From: Incurvaria masculella
Taxonomy: Eukaryota > Arthropoda > Insecta > Lepidoptera > Incurvariidae
Assembly: GCA_946894095.1 (NCBI GenBank)
Contig: OX335647.2
Coordinates: 13,100,001 to 13,164,000 of the forward strand
Direction of reading: 5' to 3'
DNA length: 64,000 bases
How positions within the stretch are numbered: position 1 is the stretch's first letter; every line of letters starts with the position of its first letter. Position numbers and translations under genes: made by a program. Under the pieces are notes generated by a model. That model saw only the letters and a program-made list of their open reading frames with translations. It did no database searches and was not told the origin of the DNA. Shown one piece after another: positions 22,758 to 33,119 of the stretch.

Positions 22758-23451
22758 CCGGAATGGTGTTAAGCCCGGAATGTTTACTAGGCATCTCCGG
22801 AATGTCAAACGCTAGGGTCATTACGGGTCCATAGAGGAATGCATTCTTGTGGAATGTTTCATTTCAATTCTGCTCCGGAATGATTATAAGTCTACTCTCG
22901 CAAGAACTGGCGTACTGAGTTCAGAGCATCGATCGGTAGTGTCAGTGCAGTAATGGTCTGGCGCCACATGCTTTTAAATTTCGCTCGGGAATATGTCGAT
23001 GTTTATCATTAAATCATGCCATATCTGTTCAAACGATTTTGATTAAATTTGGTAGATGGATACATAGTCCTGGACCAGCCTGGTTACTTTTTATCCAGGA
23101 AATAATTCAGACCGAAATCAATCCAACACGACATTTACCCGAGCGGAGCCGGGTACCGCAGCTAGAAATGTAATATATAAAATGTTGGCATGACTCGAAT
23201 TTAGTTTTTTGGAGGTGAGTGATTCAGCGGCTGATCATTCTGGAGTATATTGACTGACCGGATTATGAAGTACGCCTTTCCGGAGTGGGCTTATAGCCAT
23301 TCCGGATTGGGTAACTCTGGAGTGGCCATATAGTCCTTCCGGAGAAGAGGGTAGGTAGTTTTTCGGAGGTACCGTAGAACCCTTCATTCCGGACGTCATT
23401 CCAGACTTGTGGAGTAGGAATGTGAATGAATTCCTCTTTAGAGCCGGAATG
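22758..23451. repeat. Cluster of CCGGAATG motifs in a decayed repeat
   Basis: CCGGAATG occurs at 22758, 22775, 22797, 22875 and 23444, and its reverse complement CATTCCGG at 23298 and 23385. There are also near-variants such as CCGGAGTG and CTGGAGTG. The cluster is split by an inserted repeat at 22991-23165. It looks like an old degenerate tandem repeat with a palindromic core. A 64-codon minus-strand frame at 23263-23457 follows the repeat rather than any domain. Confidence 0.6.
22991..23165 (-). repeat. ACTAGCTGCGG-type interspersed repeat
   Basis: On the minus strand it begins CTAGCTGCGGTACCCGGCTC, followed by CGCTCGGGTAAATGTCG and GGATAAAAAGTAACCAGGCT, and continues to AAATCGTTTGAACAGATATG. 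It shares its start with the repeats at 58059 and 60604. This start is common in lepidopteran DNA. Confidence 0.8.
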
Positions 23452-23456
23452 ACCCA

Positions 23457-23487
23457 TTTATTTATTTATTTATTCATTTATTTATTA
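23457..23487 (+). repeat. (TTTA)n microsatellite
   Basis: About seven ATTT/TTTA units with one CATTT interruption, directly after the last CCGGAATG motif. Confidence 0.9.
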
Positions 23488-24700
23488 AGGTAAACCAACA
23501 GCGTATATACAAAAAAAATTTGAAAAAGCTTATGTCTATGAGTAACGCCAATAACAGGTTCACACGAAGTATCCATGAGCGTGTTTGAGATAATATCTTA
23601 ATAAGTAAATATCACATATAAAAGGGTGCATGTATATGTATGATATATATCGCACTCACCTATCATCATCATTTCCATTCACCGCCTCGCGACCGCCTCG
23701 TGGCCCTCTTTCACCGCGCCCCGGGCGCCCGGCACGAGGTGGGCGCAGGACACGTTTCGGAAGGTCGTCGGACGGCCTTCTTTGGGCCGTGTGTGATGAT
23801 CCACATACATAATAACTGTGCCGGACGCAAATATCTGTTTACAACCGCTAGCTCAATTCACTGTTATAATTGGCCCACGGCGAGTTATTAATGCAAGTGA
23901 CCGGAAGATGTGTCAAGACGTCAAGCATGATCTTAAGTTGACAACTCGAGCAAAAAATCTCGGTTCAAAGTTTTCAATGGTATTTCAAGACTGTTTATTC
24001 ATCTCAAGTATTTAAAAATCTATTTATGTAGATACTATTAACCTTCCGGTCCTACTAAGCTTAATTTTCATGTTCAATTTCAATTTGAAATAAATAAATA
24101 TTCTTTTTTAAGCGATTCATTGAACTCCATCACGCAGCACTTGATTGTTCAATCATTTAATTACAAAGAAATGATACTGAATATTGAAGACCAACTATTA
24201 TTGTAGAAGTTTTTCCACATTCCCTATGAGCCTCGTCGATCCCTGCAGACGCTATGGTCAATATTAATTGCCGCTTTTGCTATATTTAATTCGATTCCAT
24301 GCATTTTTTCTGATGTTATGTTTCTAAAATATATGCAATGGTCCCAAAAATCTATGTCTCATAATAAACTTGTATATTTAAAATCTCCCAAAAGATACAC
24401 ATCAATTGCACGGAATGAGCTCAGATTTAACAGAAACGGATTTTTATTTACTACACGTCTGTCTCTAAATTAATCATACAAGGCATCATTTTACAGTTAG
24501 AATATTATTCTGTTTATGACTCCAAATCCGACCGTCGTAAAAAGTTGTTGAAGAACTGGCGCCCATGCGCCGAGGCGAGCCGCAAAAAATGTACCGGCGG
24601 AGGCGCCAGCGCAGGCCGGCCAAATTATCCATCGTATAGACAGAGCGTAGATGTATCTATTTAACAAATTATTCCACAAAAAGTTACATACCCAGAATAA
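23488..24700. other. Spacer with a GC-rich patch, no assigned gene
   Basis: Bases 23690-23790 are GC-rich and carry overlapping frames of 60-83 codons with no recognisable domain. The rest is AT-rich. Confidence 0.4.
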
Positions 24701-24708
24701 GATAATTT

Positions 24709-25205
24709 GGCATTGCGCTCTGGGCACCTTCGCTGGTTCAAAGAAACGACGGACTCCGTGATGAGGAGGATGCCACATGTCCACCCCAACTAGCTTGAAC
24801 GATTGAAGATGATTACATTTTTATCGAAAACCATTGCATACACCAGCATACACCAAATGTATTTTAAATCTTCGTAGAACAAGATAAGCTAGACGACTAA
24901 TTTATTTTCGTCCGTTCCACCACGTCCAGCTACAAAAATCTCAAGGTAACTTTTCGGTTATACCATAGAAATATGCCATTTAACCGAACGTTACTTATCG
25001 GATTTCAGACAACTGGCGGTGGTGAAACAGCGCGCAAAGCATTCTAACTTCCGGACCTTACAACCCAGAATCAAAATATATTTTTACGATGCAAATAGTC
25101 ATCAAGAATCTAGTTAGATGTTGTTTAAAATAAAATGTTGGCAAAAAATTGCACATGATCGTTTTTCCACGTTTGTGTGGGAAGATGGATGGAAATGCCC
25201 TCCTT
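24709..25205 (+). repeat. Unclassified interspersed repeat, copy 2
   Basis: Homologous to 15361-15860. It contains ATTGCGCTCTGGG, GACTCCGTGATGAGGAGGAT and CGGACCTTACAAC. A central block at about 24920-25025 (CGTCCAGCTACAAAAATCTC, TTTCGGTTA, GGATTTCAGA) is shared with 35922-36030 but not with copy 1, so it may be a nested insertion. Confidence 0.65.
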
Positions 25206-26093
25206 AAGTATTGTCGTATACAAATGTTTACCCGCCATGTTTGAATTAGGAACGTGCGGTAGTAAGATGCCATTGAATATTTTAACTTTAAAAAACTCAT
25301 AATAATAGATTGATTTAAGATTGATAGAATCATTCCATTGGAAATATTTTTTACCATCAATTAATTTATTGATTACTTTCGGTTATCTTATGTTCAATGC
25401 TTCTTGCAGTTTCAATTATAAATAATATACATAAATCATTATTTTTTTGAACGGTACGTGGAACTCAGATTTCTGAATATCCGGCGTCAGTGACAAATCT
25501 ACTCAAAAACGCCAAAACCCAGCGTTCATCCAAGAAAACATCGACGCTCTGTGCTGATTTTCCACGTAATATACCGTGACATTTCATGAACATTCAGAAC
25601 ATCCCGAATTCAAAGTATTTTTGCGAAATCTATTAAATCCCTCATTTACTTACGGACCTCGAACATAACGCGGCCCGTGTGCGATAGTGTCTATAGCACT
25701 ATAACTTATTCTGTGCCACAGAGATCTCTGGTAGTCGAGAAGAGTTAAAACAGACTAAAAACATCAAGATAATAAAGTTGTATCTCCGCCATGCCAATTG
25801 CAAACTTAATTGTGGGCTCTTCGAAAAAGTTACATATTTAATTAGATGAAAAAGGAATTTCTTATCATCTAAGCATATTTAGCGATTTATTTTTGCGAAT
25901 TCTGTAAATCAGTTCAAAAAAGACTTGTTAAATATGGAAAAGATATAAAAGACAATGGCCAATCTTCTATGGACAAAAAAATCGGTGCCAACTTTAATGA
26001 ACAAATTGGTAACAGCACAGTTCCGTTTGGGTTTTATTTAGACACTTTTTTATCAATGTTATGATTTAACCGTATTTAACCTCAGGGAATCAT
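25206..26093. other. AT-rich spacer, nothing recognised
   Basis: No long frame, no repeat similarity and no GC island were noted. Confidence 0.5.
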
Positions 26094-26376
26094 TTTTAGG
26101 GTTTCGTACCCCAACGGAACCCGGACGGAACTAAGCCTCCGCAATCCGTCCGTCCGTCCATCGTCACAGGGCTGTATCTCATGAACCGTAATAGGTTGGC
26201 AGCTGAAATTTACACAGAGTGTGTATTTATTTTGCCGCTATAATAACAAATAGGTAAAATTAATAAAATATAAAAAATAAAGGGAAGGCCATAAAAAATG
26301 TGATATCTTTGTGTACAATTTTTACGATGGTACGGAACACTTCGTGTGCGAGTCCGACTCGCACTTGGCCGGTTTT
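26094..26376 (+). repeat. GTTCCGTACC / GTGCGAGTC-hairpin repeat, copy 4 (diverged)
   Basis: The copy starts TTTTTAGGGTTTCGTACC, has a short GTCC tract and a deletion in the first stem, and keeps ATCTCATGAACCGTAATAGG and the terminal hairpin GTGCGAGTCCGACTCGCAC. It ends TTGGCCGGTTTT. It is older than copies 1-3 by its differences. Confidence 0.9.
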
Positions 26377-26452
26377 ATAAATTAAACTAGCAAATTGTGC
26401 TTGACAGGCCATGATTTCAAAATCCTATCAAATCGTAAATGGCGAAAACTCA

Positions 26453-26544
26453 AGGGCTAAGCCCTCCCGGGTCAGTACCATCTCCCTGGATGAAAATATG
26501 GTTATTGTGGTATTAGTCACCCATGTCCAGTTACATATAAAATG
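26453..26544 (+). repeat. SINE copy with a large internal deletion
   Basis: The copy has the body start GGGCTAAGCCCTCCCGGGTC, then GTACCATCTCCCTGGATG, and jumps to the 3' end TGTGGTATTAGTCACCCATG and TTACATATAAAA. Most of the body is lost. Confidence 0.75.
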
Positions 26545-26972
26545 TACGTCCTTGACTCGAGCCCTAATCCTTTTTCCCATTTCCAAAGCGGAATCCTTCA
26601 GTCGGAATGAAATTAAAAGTGAAAAATAATAGATGGAGACTTATCTATGAAACAATTAAATGTATATCAATTTCTTATTGTTCGTAACTTTTTATTTACG
26701 ATACTTAAAAGATATGAAAAAGCAAAATAATGCAACAGTTTAGGTTTAGTTTTATGGCGACCGTTCTCTAGGGCCATTTTTAGATCACAAACACAGTTTA
26801 AAAAAGCTGTATGTTGAGAAGCTGTTAAGGAACAAATTAACCGTTGATAGAATATTACTTCTTTTCATGCTATCAAAGTCTTCAATAAAACAAACAAGTG
26901 TTGATCTACTTCTCACAAATTAAGGGTACAAATTATAATAATATATTCAAATATATTGTGTATCATACGTCA

Positions 26973-27242
26973 CAGCCACGTATCCAGACTTTTGGTTCGG
27001 GGGGGGACAAACATTGAAACAACCATGTAAACTGTGTAAACATCGCTGTAATTACTGTACTATAATTTTGAATAACTTAAAGAAGTACCGTCCGTAGTTT
27101 AGTCACACACTTATAAGTATTTTATATTTATATATAAGTATTTTACATAAACATTATATAAGTATTTTTTTGCATTTTTTTTTCAGTCAGATTTCGGGGG
27201 GGGATGAATCCCAACTATCCCCCCCCCCTCGATACGTGCCTG
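26973..27242. mobile_element. Non-autonomous DNA transposon with a 7-bp target duplication
   Basis: The ends are CAGCCACGTATCCAG and, reverse-complemented, CAGGCACGTATCGAG. TACGTCA flanks both sides (26966-26972 and 27243-27249). Both ends carry G/C homopolymer runs just inside, and the centre is AT-rich. CAG-starting inverted ends with a 7-8 bp duplication suggest a hAT-like element, but the superfamily is an inference. Confidence 0.75.
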
Positions 27243-27249
27243 TACGTCA

Positions 27250-29096
27250 CCAGAAGCATAAAACATAGAAGCTACCAGTGAGTATCCCTATTGTAAATAA
27301 ATAGTGTATTCTTGGCACATATTGAGCCAGACGGCCTTGTACAACCTTGTGATAGCTATGAATAATTATTGATTAATATGTTTTATTCAACCACATCTAA
27401 AGTGAGCCACAATTCATATTTTGTACGGTGATGACGCACTAACCTACTCGCAGATGACTCGATCGGTACCAGGTTTATACCGGCTGGAAATTGGCTAGGA
27501 AGCGACCTTTCGGTTTCCGAATATTTGTGCGTATTAGGATATCACGAATATTTGAGTTCATTGCCATAAATATAAACGTACTCGTAGTTCCGTGTCAATT
27601 TTTATATTAATTTACTTTTTGTACGGTCTTTAATGTACGGATTAAGCTATTCAGTACTTGGTGGAAGAGACCCTAAGTTGCTTTCCAGTGTCGCAAATTC
27701 AATTGAACATTGTGACTAAAATTATTTTTAAGAAAGGGATGATAAAGAGTTTTGAAAAACATGTTTTTCTTTGTTTCTTCAATACGTCTAAATATAGAAA
27801 AGTGGGGACATTAAAAGAGTTGAATCTCGATTTTAAAATTATAAATAGTCATTCAAACTTGAAAAAAACATGCACTTTTTCAGAACTACTTTTCATCCCA
27901 TTTTTAAAAACCATTTAGTACTCTATTTTCACATCTCACTTACTCTTTTGTTACCTACACCTTTTCTTATGATATAAAACGACACCTTTTGGATGCATAC
28001 AGTTTTTTTATTTTAGTAATGTTTAGTAATGTTGACAATATTTTGAACATAGTTATTTCTACTGATTACCATATATTTATGTGTTCTTTTCTGCATATTT
28101 TTAATTTTACATAAAAATCACAAATATGAACCTACGAGTTCAACGGCATTTATTTTGGCAAAGACGCATCACGTTTAATATATTTTCCTGCCCAGTTTTC
28201 CTGAACAATTTCGCATAGAGTGCCCCTCATCTCATCGCGTAAAGTGCAGACATCTAAAGGCAGGCTGGCTGCAATGGCGGCAACAATGCGCTTCCCAGGC
28301 GCCTCCCGCGCGCCGCTCCCCGCGCGCCGCTCCCAGCTCCATTGCGTGTAAGCGTCGACAAATTATGCAATTACTCCGTAATACCTCTTGTAAAAACGCT
28401 CCAAATAAGGCTCTTCCTTCGCATTCATAGGTCAACGCTTTTCCGAGTGTCTTCAAAACAACAATGTGCAGATGTTCCCAGGGAGTGCGAAGAGCGTCGG
28501 CGGTACGTTCGACTCACTGCGGCAGTGGCCGTGACGGAGATTTTAAAAAACGCTAACGAAAGAAAACTTCGTACATGTACTTGTTTAAAAGGTAAGGCTG
28601 TGTAAAAAAGGATGAAGGACAAACCTTCTTTTTGACACAGACATATTTACAAAACTTATCGCTCAAACTCTGATTCTAGATCATGCTGAATCAAGTCTCT
28701 TTAGATACTTTTCGTAAACGTTTTTTATACAATCCACATTTTACATTAATACCTCTACATAATTTGATTGGTTCTACTTTCAGTCATTGTGTAAAATAAA
28801 GAATGAAACTACACATTTTTTTTTTCATTTCCAACACTAATTATATTTCCATTAATATAATAAATTTATAATAAATGTTCTAATACATAATGAACAGAGG
28901 CAAGTAAAATATCCTCAAGCAAAAACCCATTATTTAAAGAAGGAAAGCTATAAAAAGGGAAACCTTCTAGTGTCAAAGGCTAAATATGTTTTTATTAATA
29001 ACGGGTATACGATTTCATGTTTAAGATTTGCATTCAATGCAAATTCAATTAATTTAATTCAGATTAATTTAGCCTGAACAATCAATCAATCACTCT
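27250..29096. other. Mostly AT-rich spacer; GC-rich patch at 28255-28345
   Basis: The GC-rich patch holds a near-perfect tandem of CCCGCGCGCCGCTCC. Frames of 65-87 codons around it show no domain. A frame of 86 codons at 27658-27918 is Lys/Phe/Ser rich, as expected of AT-rich non-coding DNA. Confidence 0.4.
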
Positions 29097-29478
29097 GAGC
29101 CTCAATAGCCCAGTGGCGCGACACTTCGGCGATCGCTCTCCGAAGTTAAGCAACGCTGGGTCCGGTCTGGTCTTGGATGGGTGACCATTCGACTGTTGAG
29201 AGAGGCTGGCCGTGGTTCGGATTCCACGTTAAACTGTAGGTCCCCTTCCTTACTTACTAGGTGGTAGGGTTAATCCCGCCCGGGTTGGTACCATCGCATT
29301 GGATGAACGATGGTCGAAGCGGCAATGAAAATTGTCCGTGTTTTCCATCCAGTTCAATGTAGCCGTGCAATATAAGGGAGGTCCTGGCATGGCACCTAGT
29401 TCCCATGTGGTGTGTTGGGCTAATACCATGACAGAAGTCGTGGTATTAGCCATCCATGTCCGGTCTCATAAAAAAAAA
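29097..29478 (+). repeat. SINE copy with a 5S rRNA-like head (best example)
   Basis: The head starts GAGCCTCAATAGCCCAGTGG, containing the A-box-like TAGCCCAGTGGCG at 29106-29118. At 29140-29186 the sequence follows insect 5S rRNA at about 39 of 47 positions from my memory of 5S, including CCGAAGTTAAGCAACG (5S box A) and CTTGGATGGGTGACC (box C). Then come GAGGCTGGCCGTGGTTCGGA, the common SINE body, GTGGTATTAGCCATCCATGT and an A run at 29470-29478. RNA polymerase III transcription from the internal 5S-type promoter is the expected mode of expression. This is a SINE, not a 5S gene, because the 5S 5' and 3' stems are missing. Confidence 0.88.
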
Positions 29479-29567
29479 CTAAGTAAAGTAGGGCCTAGGT
29501 ATAAATGTGTGGGACCTTGCTCCACTCATTCGGAGATTATTAAAATCTTAATACCCGTTTTTAGGGT

Positions 29568-29843
29568 TCCTTACCCAAAGGGTGAAAACGGAACCCTATT
29601 ACTAAGCCTTCGCTGTCCGTCCGTCCGTCCGCCCGTCCGTTTGTCACAGGGCTGTATCTCATGAACCGTAATAGGTAGGCAGCTGAAATTTTCACAGAGT
29701 GTGTATTTATTTCGCCGCTATAACAACAAACAGGTAAAATTACGGGCTCCGTACAAAAAACCTGTTTTTTTTATGTTACATGTTGTACGATGATACGGAA
29801 CCTTTTGTGTGCGAGTCCGAATCGCACTTGGCCGGTTTTTTTT
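29568..29843 (+). repeat. GTTCCGTACC / GTGCGAGTC-hairpin repeat, copy 5
   Basis: A full copy 90 bases after the SINE. The hairpin has one change (GTGCGAGTCCGAATCGCAC). The GTCC tract is short and interrupted by GCCC. It ends GGCCGGTTTTTTTT. Confidence 0.92.
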
Positions 29844-30438
29844 CAAATTAAAATCCACTTGCGGATGGCACATGAAAGAATTAAACAAACTAATCATATT
29901 GTATTTCTTACTCATCCAACAAATCCTGTCCATGCTACATACTATCCTATTCCAGCTAACATTATACAGATAAGTTGGCTGTGTAGGCTCACCGGCGGAA
30001 ATTACTTTCCAAGGCGAACGATATTTTATTTTGATTGAGGGTACTATTTCCTGCGGGGCGCTTCCCTGGAATTTAGTGATCATTTACGTTCGTAGAGAAA
30101 TTTTTTTTGGTTCAAATCTTTTCTATTATTAATTCTTAGTAGCTTTTCATTCAAAAGGATAATAAAATGTAAAGATATGTCTTCTACCATACTTAAACAT
30201 TGTTTTATAACAAACTAGTATAAGTGGTTGCTGTGGTGAGGGATCAAAGGTGCTTGGAATTGCCAAATACACTTTACCTCGCGAAACCGCGCTTCACCAT
30301 ACCCGAAAATTTTCTTTCTGAGTTGGCAGATCTATGGAGTTTGTTGAAATGACTTTTGAAAATTGCCAGGTTTAAGCTGCTGATGAGGTAAGGTACTGCG
30401 TGTAAAACAGACGAAGTGCCTACAGACCTTGTGTGGCT

Positions 30439-30642
30439 GGGTCGCCTTCATAAAGTCCAAAAAGCATAAGGTCCAAAACACAGAACATCCAAAAGTATGT
30501 ATTTTTGCATATATTTATAAATGCAAATATTATAATCTAACCTAACCTAACCTAACCTAATTGAAAAAGTTCCGAATTAATTAGTGTTTTGGACGGTATG
30601 GGTTTTGGACTTTGTGCTTTTTGGACTTTATGATGCGTCCCC
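30439..30642. mobile_element. MITE with an 8-bp target duplication and a CCTAA core
   Basis: GTGTGGCT flanks the element on both sides (30431-30438 and 30643-30650). Inverted arms 30449-30494 and 30587-30632 match at 40 of 46 positions by eye, including TTTTGGAC and CTTTTTGGACTTTATG. The ends begin GGG on both strands. An 8-bp duplication is seen in hAT, P and Merlin elements; GG-starting ends favour Merlin over hAT, but this is not proof. No transposase is encoded. Confidence 0.8.
30541..30560 (+). repeat. Interstitial (CCTAA)4, insect telomere motif
   Basis: Four perfect CCTAA units, preceded by TAA. TTAGG/CCTAA is the telomeric repeat of most insects including Lepidoptera. Here it sits between the arms of a MITE, so it need not mark an old chromosome end. 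Confidence 0.85.
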
Positions 30643-30650
30643 GTGTGGCT

Positions 30651-31638
30651 CAGGTTTCCGGTCTCTAATAAAATAACGGTGATCTCCATGAACAACATGC
30701 ATGGCTCGCCGCTCTATTGAGTCCAAGGACCACTGCCTCCCCAAACCTGGCTAAAGTATTCGACATTGAAAATAAAAAAAATATTTACATGATTTAGGGG
30801 AGATTTTTCAATAGTCTGATAAACAGCCATATAACTTTTCGACGGATTTATTTACGCTTCTGCTTATCCATCCGATATAGTAAGTCCATATGTTTATTAG
30901 TAAAATTATAGTCAGATAATTGTGATTTAATTCTCCGGCAATGACTATCCGTCTTTTGACAAACGTGAATTACGAGTACTATCTGAGGATTGAAAGATGG
31001 GCCCTAAATATAATTTATTCGTAAATGGATCCAATCCAAAATATAGGTACGAAATTCAGGTCACTCTTAACATGACACGTGCGATTGTATCGATTTAAAA
31101 TGATTATTTGCGCAGGTGGACGGGAAAATTCACTTCTACAAACAACTGGGCAATTTGATACAACTATTGTACAACTGCCTGGCAATAAACCATAGCTCGT
31201 AATGATATAAAGCAAGAAATCTCGCAGTCAGTTAGTAAGGCCAGGCAGTCTACGCTGTGTCCGCCCTCAGAACTTCTTAGTGTTCACCATTGTATGCTAA
31301 TGTGACACTGGATTCAGTCTCAGATTTAGTAAATACATACGTGCAACCTCAGATGAAACGGTGGCTTTAGACAGGCTGGCGGCGCGCTTAGAGCTCACAT
31401 TCGTGTAGCTCTGCTTTAACAAAATGGACTTGTGCCCTTGATTAGGTCAAGGCTTAAAAAAACATTTAAATCCTTTCGATGAGTTATATTTCCATGAACA
31501 CACATAGAAACGTTACCTCCATATTCTAGGCATCCAATAATTATGGTGCTTTCATAAAACATAATTTTCATAAATCTTTAATTTGATTTTACATATTTTT
31601 AAATATCAAAACATTTATTTTACATAACTTTATCATAT
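30651..31638. other. AT-rich spacer, nothing recognised
   Basis: No supported gene or repeat was seen. Confidence 0.45.
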
Positions 31639-32020
31639 GGCTCGTAGTTTAGGGGCGTGGTAACTTATCTTCTATAACAGAGGTCATGGGTGCGGCCCTC
31701 GCACGTCCATGCACCACTTTCTTCCTCTCTCTGATTTGGGTACGGGCATTTCGTCACGAATGCTAGCTGTCCCGTGATTCTAAATCGATGTAAAACTGTA
31801 GGTCCCCTTCCCCTACTAGGTGGTAGGCTTAAGCTCGTTCGGATTGGTAGCACCGCATTGAATGAAACTATGGTTGAAGTGGCAATGAAAAATTGTCCGT
31901 GTTTTCTGTCCAGTTTTTCTGTCCACTTTGCTGTGCGTAAAGGGTACGTCCTGGCATGGTACCTAATATCATGACGGTAGTTGGGTGGTATTAGCCAACC
32001 ATGTCGGGTTCCATAAAAAA
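31639..32020 (+). repeat. SINE copy with a tRNA-like head
   Basis: The head reads GGCTCGTAGTTTAGGGGCGT (A-box region), then a decayed B-box region around CATGGGTGCGGCCCTCGC. The tRNA-type linker follows (GCACCACTTTCTTCC, GCATTTCGTCACGAATG), then the body ACTAGGTGGTAGGCTTAAGC and the 3' end GTGGTATTAGCCAACCATGT. A further SINE body follows with no spacer. Confidence 0.85.
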
Positions 32021-32291
32021 GGTCCCATTCCCCCTAAGGTTAAGCCATCACACCATGGTAGGTACCATCACATTGGATGAAAAAGATGGTCGAAGCGGCA
32101 ATGAAAGATTGTCAGTGTTTTCCGTCCAGCTCAATGTAGTGGTGCTCATAAAGAGGAGGTCCTAGCATAGCACCTAATTCTTTCGGAAATGCGCTGTATT
32201 GGACTAATATCTTGACAGTGAGTGTGTCATCAGCCATCCATGCAGCGAGTATTCCATGCTGGCAGCGTCCATGTCCAGTAACATAAAAGAA
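32021..32291 (+). repeat. SINE copy joined tail to body with the preceding copy
   Basis: The copy begins at the body (CCTAAGGTTAAGCC, GTACCATCACATTGGATG), includes GGTCGAAGCGGCAATGAAAG and AGGTCCTAGCATAGCACC, and ends in a disrupted tail around CCATGTCCAGTAACATAAAA. Its direct abutment to the A-rich tail of the previous copy suggests insertion into that tail. Confidence 0.82.
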
Positions 32292-32773
32292 CATCTTGTC
32301 GATTTGCTGTGGTAAGCGTGTATCGATTATCCCGTATACTGATAGTAGTGCCTCTAGCACCGGCCGTGGCCGAGTCGAGGTGTGAGGTGGCGTGTCAGAC
32401 GAGACACCGTCTTCAATGCCTGTCACGATCTTTGGATTTATTGATAGCCAATAAACCTGAATGGAGCAGAGTGGGTCCGGTCACTCGAAGCGAGATTACC
32501 AACGCGCGTTACCAACATCGCTCCAGGGGTATATTACTTGAAAGGTAAGCATAGGGTAGGGGGATGGATTGACGAGAAAAACACTTGAACGGGCAATTTT
32601 GTGGCTAAATTGTTTTTTAAACGGTTGTAAAATGAATTACAATGTTGTATGTTATAGATGGAAGACTTTGTATGTAGTATGCTTTATGTATAATCCTTTC
32701 TTGACCATGCATATGAAATGAAACGAATTATAGTTTATTGATTGACTGGCAAGTTTTTATTAAAGCCATTACT

Positions 32774-33109
32774 TTCAAAAGGTGATTATAAATTAAGAAT
32801 TTGTATATAATTAGTTAGCCATCCAAATATTTTATCGTACATTCATTAAAAGTTACCAATATTTTTTTTCTTTTTAGTTCCGGGGTGTTTTTTGAAGGCG
32901 GTTTTTTTTTATTTAAAAATAATTTATTTCTGGAAAGCTTAGATTTTGTGTTGAGTTCATTTTTACCCAACTACGCCGAAGCTAAAAGAAAGGGAACTAA
33001 AAAGCAAAACATTATTGGTAACTTTTAATTAATCTACGATAAAATATTTGAATGCCAGTTAGGCATTACTACTTATATACAAATTCTTAATTTCTAATCA
33101 CCTTTTGAA
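32774..33109. repeat. Large fold-back element, about 110-bp arms
   Basis: Left arm 32774-32881 matches the reverse complement of right arm 32993-33109, with a few mismatches and small indels. Shared strings include TTCAAAAGGTGATTA, TTAAGAATTTGTATATAA, CAAATATTTTATCGTA and TTAAAAGTTACCAATA. The spacer holds a GAAGGCGG that recurs just outside the right arm. Transcripts would form a long double-stranded hairpin. Confidence 0.82.
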
Positions 33110-33119
33110 GGCGGTGCCT

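Noticed and set aside
29097..29220. 5S rRNA gene
   Set aside because: Only the central control region matches; the 5' and 3' strands of the 5S stem are missing and the sequence runs into a SINE body.
30541..30560. Old chromosome-end fusion marked by telomere repeats
   Set aside because: Only four units, in one orientation, enclosed by the arms of a MITE; a transposon origin explains it better.
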